A stretch of 60,589 nt of DNA, taken from the NCBI GenBank assembly GCA_036522815.1, contig DATDFC010000054.1:1-60589 (forward strand), in the 5' to 3' direction. Made by a program: the position numbers and the translations under genes. The notes under the pieces were generated by a model, which saw only the letters and a program-made list of their open reading frames with translations, ran no database searches and had not been told where the DNA came from. Below, piece after piece: positions 26,343 through 32,176 of the stretch (the stretch's first letter is position 1; every line of letters starts with the position of its first letter). Source of the DNA: AG41 sp036522815 (GTDB lineage: Bacteria > Gemmatimonadota > Gemmatimonadetes > Gemmatimonadales > GWC2-71-9).

Positions 26343-26392
26343 CGCGTGGCCCAATCTAGCGACCCTCAGGGCTCCCCACCGCCCGACGTCCG

Positions 26393-26412
26393 GGTGTGAC
26401 CGCCGTCACACC
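26393..26412. promoter_or_regulatory. CRP/FNR-type operator between the kinase and the FHA-protease operon
   Basis: GGTGTGAC-CGCC-GTCACACC is a palindrome with 8-bp arms and contains an exact TGTGA-N6-TCACA. It lies 51 bp upstream of the kinase start and 64 bp upstream of the lipoprotein start, so one regulator could control both directions. Which regulator binds is unknown. Confidence 0.6.
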
Positions 26413-26475
26413 GTCGTAACCAAGCCGGGGCTGCCGGAGTCTTGAGAGAAACCCCGAACGGAGCCGAATTCACCT

Positions 26476-26865
26476 ATGGGCCGTTATTTCCCAGCTCTTG
26501 GGCTCGCGCTGGCCGCCTGTGGACCGGGTGTCTATACGCGGGCTGAGGTCGTGTACGCCGAGCCGGTCCAGTACGAGTACGTCGTGCCGGTGGACCAGGT
26601 GGTGGTCGTGACGCGCGACGTACTGGTGCGTCGTGGTTACGTCGTCTATCGCGTCCAGGACGACGGTCCCACCCGGGTTATCTGGGCACGACGCGGTGAC
26701 GACGAGGTCGTGCGCGTGTTTGCCACTCGAGAGCGAGGGCGCGTCCTGATCCGCGGGCTGCGCGAGATGCGGGACCGCAGCCGGCACAAGGCGTGGGTCC
26801 GTCAGGGCAGGGCCGAGGAAGTGGTGGGTGATATCGACGTGCGGCTGCGGGCCGTCGCGCACTAG
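26476..26865 (+). CDS. Small lipoprotein, hypothetical
   Basis: A 129-aa protein with a short signal and a lipobox LALAAC (Cys at about residue 15), then a Tyr/Val-rich segment (VVYAEPVQYEYVVPVDQVVVVTRDVLVRRGYVVYRV) and a charged C-terminal half. No family recognised. It opens an operon with an Arg-rich small protein and the FHA-protease. The beta-rich central segment and periplasmic location would allow it to be a partner or substrate of the protease domain, but that is inference only. Confidence 0.65.
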   Translation: MGRYFPALGLALAACGPGVYTRAEVVYAEPVQYEYVVPVDQVVVVTRDVLVRRGYVVYRVQDDGPTRVIWARRGDDEVVRVFATRERGRVLIRGLREMRDRSRHKAWVRQGRAEEVVGDIDVRLRAVAH

Positions 26866-26914
26866 CCGGCCGGTCGGGTGGCCAGTATTTTTGGCCCCCG
26901 ACCGGAGGATTCCC

Positions 26915-27163
26915 ATCGCCTACGAACCACTGCCCGACCGGCGCACCCGCGACGATCGCCGTCAACTCGACGACCGCCGCTCCGGTGTCGACCGCCGGTC
27001 GCGCGCGGAGCGGCGCCAGGGGAGCACGCCGGTACCGAACGAGCGCCGTTCCGGGGCGGAGCGCCGCTCCAGCGGCGAGCGGCGCCGGGCCCCGCGGCGC
27101 TCGCTCACGCCCCGCCGTCTGCTCCCGGACCGCCGCGCCAAGGGGAGTCCGCTGCTGGCGTAG
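26915..27163 (+). CDS. Arg-rich low-complexity protein with DRR repeats
   Basis: An open frame of about 82 codons encoding repeated (D/E)RR-x3-4 units: LPDRRTRDDRRQLDDRRSG, VDRRSRAERRQG, NERRSGAERRSSGERR. No ATG is available. GGAGG at 26904-26908 sits six bases before ATC 26915, the position where a start codon is expected, so either a rare ATC start is used, an ATG was lost, or translation begins at GTG 26828 inside the lipoprotein gene. It ends three bases before the FHA-protease start. It may bind nucleic acid or acidic partners. Confidence is modest because low-complexity frames can be spurious in GC-rich DNA. Confidence 0.45.
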   Translation: MAYEPLPDRRTRDDRRQLDDRRSGVDRRSRAERRQGSTPVPNERRSGAERRSSGERRRAPRRSLTPRRLLPDRRAKGSPLLA

Positions 27164-27166
27164 CGA

Positions 27167-29095
27167 GTGCCTTACCTCAGGCTGATCGATTCCGTCACGC
27201 AGGACGTCACCGAGATCCGCGATGCCGTCGCACGTCTCGGCCGCAGCCCGGACTGTCGCGTGGTCGTGGACGGCCCGGGCGCGGGGGTCGTCTCCGCCCT
27301 CCATGCCGAGCTGCGCTACGAGGACGGCGCATGGCGTCTGGCCGACCTCCGCAGCCGCAACGGCACCTACTGGAACCACCGCCGGCTCGACGCTGCCGTT
27401 ATCCTCGGGCCCGGTGATGTGATCGGTCTGGGCGAGTCGGGGCCGCGATTCGAAATCGCCGCCGTGACCGAAGGCCCGCCCCTCCCACCCACCGTCCCCG
27501 AGCGCCCCGGGCTCCCCACGGGAGACCGTGCGTACGGGGTCACCTTGCTCGACAGCGTCACTGGACGCCGCTACGAGGCGGCGGGCGTACGCATCCGCAT
27601 CGGGCGGGGCCACGAGTGCGAAGTCCAGGTCGCCGCAGGCGCCGATACGACTGTCTCGCGGGTCCACGCGGAGCTGAGTGTGGACCCCTCCGGCTCACTC
27701 CTGGTGCGCGACGCCGGGTCGAGGAACGGCACGTGGGTCAACGGCGAACGGGTCATCACGCCGCTGCCCGTGCGGCTGGGTGACCGGATCATGCTCGGGG
27801 CGGGCGGTCCAATGCTCGTCGTCGACGGGCTCGGCACAATGCCACAGCTCGCGGTGGCGCGCCCGCCGGGGCGAGCACCACGCCCCAGCGTCGCGCGCGT
27901 CCTCGGCAAGGCTCTGGCGCATGCCAGGGAGGAGCGCCGGGCGGGCAAGCGGGGGTCGGCTGCATTCGTGCGAGCCGTCGCCGCCGAGAGCTCCCCCCGC
28001 TGGCTCATGAGTGTCGTGATGGTGTTGATTCTCCTCCTCGGAGCGGCCGTGTACGGCGTGTACTGGCTGCTCTCGACGCAGGTGGAGCAGACCAACCAGG
28101 CGCGCCAGAGCGTCGAAGATTCGGTGCGTCTGGTGACGCGCCGGCTCGAGCAGGACCTCCAGGCCGCCCGGGCCAGCGCGGCCCCCGCGGTGCTGGTGGA
28201 GAGTTTGCGCACGCAGCTCGGCGTCGCCCAGGCCCGCACCGCGGAGTTGCGTGCGGCGCTGGACCGGGCGCAGGCGGCTCTCGGCGCCCAGCTCGAGGCG
28301 GGCGAGGCGCGTCGTCTCGCGGCGCAGAACGACGTGCAACGGCTGCGGGAGGAGCTCGCCGCGGCGGAGCGGCGCGCGCCGTCCGCGGGCACGCTCGACA
28401 GTCTGCGCGGTGCCGTGGCCAGCGCCGAGCGGCAGACGCAAGGGCTCGACGCCAAGATCCGCGCGATCCGCGGGACCGATTTCGCCGCCATTGCACAGCA
28501 GAACCAGGGAGCGGTCGGGCTCATCACCGTGAGCTTTGGACGGGACTATTACAACGGGACCGGGTTCGTGATCACCCCCGACGGCTACATGCTCACCAAC
28601 TGGCACGTCGTGGCCGACTCGCTGCACGCGCGACCGGATACGATCTGGGTGATCCTCGCCGATCAGTCCCAGGCCCGCTACGCCGATGTGATCGCCACGT
28701 CCCCGGAGCGCGACATCGCGGTGATCAAGCTGCGTGGCTATCGAGGAGGCTATATCGCGGCTGTCGACTGGAGCGGCACCAAGGCGCGGCAGGGTGAGCC
28801 TGCGGCGCTGATCGGATATCCGGCGGGGGCGGGGTTCGCCCGGCTACGCACGTCGGTCGTCCGTACGTCGATGTCGGCCGGCATCATCTCGCGCGCCACG
28901 GACGACGTCATTCAGTTCGACGGGATGACGATCGGTGGGTCCTCGGGAAGTCCGCTGTTCAACGCCAGTGGGGAGGTGATCGCCATCCACCGAGCGGGTC
29001 TGGCGCAGGCGCCTGGGTTCGGCTTGTCCGTACCGACCAGGCATGCGGTGGCCATCATGCCGATCCCGCTGCGCCGGGAGCTGGGGATCGAGTGA
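27167..29095 (+). CDS. Dual-FHA transmembrane trypsin-like serine protease
   Basis: A 642-aa inner-membrane protein starting at GTG 27167. Two FHA domains face the cytosol: FHA1 (about 20-90) has GRS 25-27 and RSRNGTYWN but SALH in place of SRxH; FHA2 (about 125-215) has GRG, VSRVHAEL and SRNGTWVNGE. One helix (about 279-302) is followed by an Ala/Glu/Arg-rich coiled coil (about 305-430) and a periplasmic trypsin/DegS-like domain with catalytic H480 (NWHVV), D516 (ERDIAVIKL) and S593 (GGSSGSPLF). No PDZ domain follows. FHA domains bind phosphothreonine, so the nearby Ser/Thr kinase could control the protease across the membrane. The weak ribosome site suggests coupling to the preceding frame. 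Confidence 0.93.
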   Translation: MPYLRLIDSVTQDVTEIRDAVARLGRSPDCRVVVDGPGAGVVSALHAELRYEDGAWRLADLRSRNGTYWNHRRLDAAVILGPGDVIGLGESGPRFEIAAVTEGPPLPPTVPERPGLPTGDRAYGVTLLDSVTGRRYEAAGVRIRIGRGHECEVQVAAGADTTVSRVHAELSVDPSGSLLVRDAGSRNGTWVNGERVITPLPVRLGDRIMLGAGGPMLVVDGLGTMPQLAVARPPGRAPRPSVARVLGKALAHAREERRAGKRGSAAFVRAVAAESSPRWLMSVVMVLILLLGAAVYGVYWLLSTQVEQTNQARQSVEDSVRLVTRRLEQDLQAARASAAPAVLVESLRTQLGVAQARTAELRAALDRAQAALGAQLEAGEARRLAAQNDVQRLREELAAAERRAPSAGTLDSLRGAVASAERQTQGLDAKIRAIRGTDFAAIAQQNQGAVGLITVSFGRDYYNGTGFVITPDGYMLTNWHVVADSLHARPDTIWVILADQSQARYADVIATSPERDIAVIKLRGYRGGYIAAVDWSGTKARQGEPAALIGYPAGAGFARLRTSVVRTSMSAGIISRATDDVIQFDGMTIGGSSGSPLFNASGEVIAIHRAGLAQAPGFGLSVPTRHAVAIMPIPLRRELGIE

Positions 29096-29102
29096 CTGCT
29101 CG

Positions 29103-29414
29103 CTAGTTCTTCGAGTAATCGATCGTGACGACCAGGTCCGAACGGCCCGTGGCGGGCTCGGCGATGCTTACCTGCGCCAGTGTTGAGACAGTATCGATTA
29201 TCGCATTCTGGGTCCCGGCCGCCGCGTGCCGCAGCGCGACGCGCGCCGCCTGAAGGCCGTCGAAGCTCGGCTTGGTATCAACAACTTGCGCGGTGACTTG
29301 CAGCGTGCCACGAGCTTGGGCTTCTGCGGTGAGCGGCCTACCCAGCCAGACGGCGCCGACCAACACTGCGGCCGCGACCACACGAGGGACTGAAAAACGA
29401 CGTCGGTTTGTCAT
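29103..29414 (-). CDS. Small secreted beta-rich protein, possibly pilin-like
   Basis: A 103-aa exported protein; the signal peptide ends near AEAQA (residue 34). The mature start ARGTLQVTAQVVDTKPS and the end SDLVVTIDYSKN resemble the first and last strands of spore-coat-U/DUF4402-type subunits, but the middle is too short for a full domain. GAGGAG precedes ATG 29414. It is divergent from the pilus operon across a 351-base, AT-rich control region, so it may be an accessory subunit or an adhesin tip. I do not recognise an exact family. Confidence 0.6.
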   Translation of the reverse strand: MTNRRRFSVPRVVAAAVLVGAVWLGRPLTAEAQARGTLQVTAQVVDTKPSFDGLQAARVALRHAAAGTQNAIIDTVSTLAQVSIAEPATGRSDLVVTIDYSKN

Positions 29415-29486
29415 CTGAGTGCTCCTCGGGCCAGGGCCATTATCTTGGTGCCTCCTAAGGCATGGTCCGTACCTCGATGGCCAATG

Positions 29487-29498
29487 ACATAATTATGT
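29487..29498. promoter_or_regulatory. AT-rich palindrome upstream of the pilus operon
   Basis: ACATAATTATGT is a perfect 12-bp palindrome in otherwise GC-rich DNA. It lies about 200 bp upstream of the predicted sigma54 start, a normal distance for an enhancer-binding protein, and 73 bp upstream of the divergent gene at 29414. The rest of the 29415-29765 gap holds the palindromes and promoter listed separately and no gene. Confidence 0.5.
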
Positions 29499-29625
29499 GC
29501 ACCACAATAACTTATGGTCTGTTTCCTTGCCGAGCGCCAGCACGGCTGGTGTCGAATATCGTGACGGTTAGTGCGCGCTGGGCGGCTAAGCGCTTCCGTG
29601 TCTTGCCGTAGCGAACTACTCGTTC

Positions 29626-29652
29626 ATTGTACAATATTTTGACGATCGTCAA
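29626..29652. promoter_or_regulatory. Paired palindromes ATTGTACAAT and TTGACGATCGTCAA
   Basis: Two perfect palindromes, 29626-29635 and 29639-29652, stand three bases apart directly upstream of the -24 element of the pilus promoter. They could bind a repressor or a second activator. Confidence 0.5.
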
Positions 29653-29666
29653 GAAATAAAGCACTG

Positions 29667-29682
29667 TGGCACACCCCTTGCC
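29667..29682 (+). promoter_or_regulatory. Sigma54 (-24/-12) promoter of the pilus operon
   Basis: TGGCAC-ACCCC-TTGC (29667-29681) matches the TGGCAC-N5-TTGC consensus, with the invariant GG at 29668-29669 and GC at 29680-29681. Transcription should start near 29693, about 73 bases before ATG 29766, which has a good AGGGGGAGA ribosome site. Confidence 0.72.
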
Positions 29683-29765
29683 TGTTGCGTAGGCACAACA
29701 ATCGAGGCGCACGCGCCTCTTGGCTGTAAGCGCAGTACCACACGATAGATAGGGGGAGACGCCGC

Positions 29766-30269
29766 ATGTACACTGCTTCCAAAGCCGCTCTTGCCACGCT
29801 GGTTCTCGCGCTGGTGGCGGCCACTACGGTCCGCGCGCAGGGCGTGAACGGCAGCATCTCGGCGACGGCGACGGTGCAGTCGCCGATCACGGTCACCGGG
29901 GCCCAGAACCTGACCTTCGGCAACGTCTTCCCCGGTGTGGTGAAGACCGTCGCGTACAGCGATGCCACCAACGCCGGCCAGTTCAGCGTAACCGGCCAGG
30001 CGAGCACGCCGGTCACGTATTCTTTCGCTCTGCCCGCCAATCTGACGAGCGCCGGCAACAACTTGCCGATCGGCTCGTGGTCGGGCTATGTGAACACGAC
30101 CAGCTCCACGTCGGGTGGCTCGGCCATCACGCCCTCGGCGACTCCCGCAGGCGCGACGTTGAGCGGGAGTGGGGCGCTGTACTTCTTCGTCGGCGCCACG
30201 GTCACACCTGCGAACAACTTGCCGGCCGGCAGCTACACCGGTACGGTGACGCTTACGGTGTCGTACTAA
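29766..30269 (+). CDS. Major pilin-like subunit (DUF4402/spore-coat-U-like)
   Basis: A 167-aa exported subunit with a signal peptide cut after VRA (residue 24). The mature protein starts QGVNGSISATATVQSPITVTG, continues QNLTFGNVFPGVV, and ends GSYTGTVTLTVSY, the DUF4402 pattern of chaperone-usher subunits with terminal beta strands. It is the first gene after the sigma54 promoter, and a stable hairpin follows it, as expected for the most abundant subunit. It lacks cysteines. Assembly would use the chaperone at 30821 and usher at 32177. Confidence 0.82.
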   Translation: MYTASKAALATLVLALVAATTVRAQGVNGSISATATVQSPITVTGAQNLTFGNVFPGVVKTVAYSDATNAGQFSVTGQASTPVTYSFALPANLTSAGNNLPIGSWSGYVNTTSSTSGGSAITPSATPAGATLSGSGALYFFVGATVTPANNLPAGSYTGTVTLTVSY

Positions 30270-30300
30270 ACAGCCTTTTCGCATAAGTTTGGCTGTCGCC

Positions 30301-30336
30301 GCGCCGGCAGAGGCTGGATGGTCCCTCTGCCGGCGC
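30301..30336 (+). promoter_or_regulatory. Intercistronic hairpin after the major pilin gene
   Basis: GCGCCGGCAGAGG (30301-30313) pairs perfectly with CCTCTGCCGGCGC (30324-30336) around a ten-base loop. No U run follows, so it is more likely an mRNA-stabilising or partial termination element that lowers expression of the downstream genes. Confidence 0.65.
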
Positions 30337-30359
30337 AGCCACACACGGGAGGGCGCGCG

Positions 30360-30824
30360 ATGAGAAGTCTGCGGTACGCGTTGGTCCTGACGGCGACGGC
30401 CGCTCTGCCGCTCGCCGCTCAGCGTCCCCTCACGGTGACGGGCATCCAGTCGATCACGTTCGGCACCCTCATCCCCGGCTTACCGACGTCTGTTTCGCGC
30501 ACCGACGCAGCGAGGAGCGGGCGGTTCGATTTGGGTGGGCCCCACGACACCCAGGGCGAGGTGACGTTCACCTTGCCCTCCGTGCTGACCGGGCCGGCCG
30601 GCGCCACGCTGCCGCTCACGTTCTCCGGGAGCGACGCGGGCTACTCGCAGTCGCAGAACATCGGTAGCCAGATCGGGTTCGACCCGAAGCAGCCGTTCCT
30701 GATCACGTTCAGCGGGCAGGGGCGCGGGTCCGTGTTCCTCGGCGGCACTGCGCTGCCGGCGCCCACGCAGCGCGCCGGCTCCTACACGGGCACGATCACC
30801 CTCAACCTCGCGGCGTTCCCATGA
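30360..30824 (+). CDS. Second pilin-like subunit (DUF4402-like)
   Basis: A 154-aa exported protein starting at ATG 30360 after a GGGAGGG ribosome site; the signal peptide ends near LAAQ (residue 20). The mature protein opens RPLTVTGIQSITFGTLIPGL and closes GSYTGTITLNLAAFP, matching the neighbouring subunits. A region rich in Gly/Thr/Ser lies between. It overlaps the chaperone gene by four bases (ATGA). It is probably a minor or adaptor subunit. Confidence 0.8.
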   Translation: MRSLRYALVLTATAALPLAAQRPLTVTGIQSITFGTLIPGLPTSVSRTDAARSGRFDLGGPHDTQGEVTFTLPSVLTGPAGATLPLTFSGSDAGYSQSQNIGSQIGFDPKQPFLITFSGQGRGSVFLGGTALPAPTQRAGSYTGTITLNLAAFP

Positions 30825-31648
30825 AGCGGACCGGATTGTCGCTCGCGTTGCTGTTCGGGGCCGCACCGCTCGCCGGGCAAGGTGTGGTAATCGCCCCTCA
30901 CGCGGTGTTCATGGAGGCGCGGACGCGCAGCGGAGCCGTGCTGCTGTACAACCCGAACCCCGAGCCCGTCGAGGTCGCCATATCGTTCTTCTTCGGCTTT
31001 CCGGCGACGGACTCCGCCGGAAGCATCGTCGTGCGGACGGTCGAGCACCCCGATTCGACGAGTCCGTCCGCGGCGGGCTGGATCCAGGCGTTCCCGCGCC
31101 GCCTCACGGTGCCGCCGCTCGAGCGCCAAACCATCCGCCTGCTCGCGAGTCCCCCGGCCGGACTCGCCGACGGGGAATACTGGGCGCGCCTCGTGATCTC
31201 CGCGAAGGGAGGACAGCTCCCGGTCACGGGCGTGGCGGACACGGCGCGGGTCAAGGTCGGGCTCACCCTCGAGGTGCGCACGATCATCGGCGTGTACTAC
31301 CGCAAGGGAGCGGTACATACCGGCGTCACGGTGTCCGGCCTGCGCACGGCGGTCGTGGGGGATTCGCTCGCTCTCTGGGCTCACCTGACTCAGCAGGGCA
31401 ACGCCGCCTATATCGGACGCGCGCACGCCGTGCTGTCAGACTCGGCCGGCAAGACCGTGAGCGAAATCAGGGTACCGATCGGGGTCTACTACGCGATGGA
31501 GCCGCGCTACACACTCCCGATCGGGGCGCTGGCGCCCGGTCGTTACCGGCTGCGCTTCGAGCTCGCGACGGAACGCGACGACCTCGCTCCGGAGCTGGTC
31601 CTGCCGAGTCCACCCGTGCGTGATTCGATCGACGTCCGGGTCCCATGA
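30821..31648 (+). CDS. Periplasmic pilus chaperone (PapD-like)
   Basis: A 275-aa exported protein with a signal peptide ending near LAGQ (residue 20). Two beta-sandwich domains are suggested: the first with VVIAPHAVFMEARTRSGAVLLYNPNPEPVEVAISFFF and the edge strand PLERQTIRLLASPP; the second from about residue 140. PapD-like chaperones donate a strand to subunits and deliver them to the usher. The protein is longer than classic FimC (about 230 aa) and lacks an easily aligned RxxK pair, so it belongs to a divergent branch. It sits between two subunit genes, overlapping both by four bases. Confidence 0.72.
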   Translation: MKRTGLSLALLFGAAPLAGQGVVIAPHAVFMEARTRSGAVLLYNPNPEPVEVAISFFFGFPATDSAGSIVVRTVEHPDSTSPSAAGWIQAFPRRLTVPPLERQTIRLLASPPAGLADGEYWARLVISAKGGQLPVTGVADTARVKVGLTLEVRTIIGVYYRKGAVHTGVTVSGLRTAVVGDSLALWAHLTQQGNAAYIGRAHAVLSDSAGKTVSEIRVPIGVYYAMEPRYTLPIGALAPGRYRLRFELATERDDLAPELVLPSPPVRDSIDVRVP

Positions 31649-32172
31649 CGCGACGGCCTGGTCGCGCCGGATTGCTGCTGCTCGGGCTGCTCATGCCGCG
31701 CTCCGCTCGCTCGCAAGGCGTGGGCGGAGCGGTCGGCATCGACGCGACCGTGATCGGGCAGGCGCTGAGCGTCACCACGCTGAGCAACCTGAACTTCGGG
31801 AGCGTTGCCAAGGGCGTCGCGACCACCGTGCAGCCCACGGCGGCCGGCGCGGGCGCGTGGCAGATCCAGGGCAGCAAGAACGCCGATGTGAGCATCACCT
31901 TCGTACTGCCCGCGCTGTTGACGAACATTCAGGCGCTGCCCGGCAGCACCATGCCGGTGTCGTTCGGGGCCACGTCGGCCCGCTGGAACCGGGCGACCAA
32001 CAACGTGGCGGGCGCGACTGTCTTCGACCCGATCGCTGGCACCACGGGCAAGCTCGGCCCTCCCGCGAACCCGTACATCTACCTCTGGATCGGCGGCACT
32101 GTGAGCCCCGCCGCCACGGCCAAGCCCGGCGTGTACACGGGCACGATCATCGTCACGATCGCCTACCTGTAA
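31645..32172 (+). CDS. Third pilin-like subunit (DUF4402-like)
   Basis: A 175-aa exported subunit; the signal ends near ARSQG (residue 27). It has the same plan as its neighbours: VGGAVGIDATVIGQALSVTT, then LSNLNFGSVAKGV, and a final GVYTGTIIVTIAYL strand. The central part is longer, with WNRATNNVAGATVFDP. It overlaps the chaperone gene by four bases and precedes the usher by four bases. It may be the tip or anchor subunit. Confidence 0.8.
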   Translation: MTRRPGRAGLLLLGLLMPRSARSQGVGGAVGIDATVIGQALSVTTLSNLNFGSVAKGVATTVQPTAAGAGAWQIQGSKNADVSITFVLPALLTNIQALPGSTMPVSFGATSARWNRATNNVAGATVFDPIAGTTGKLGPPANPYIYLWIGGTVSPAATAKPGVYTGTIIVTIAYL

Positions 32173-32176
32173 TCCG

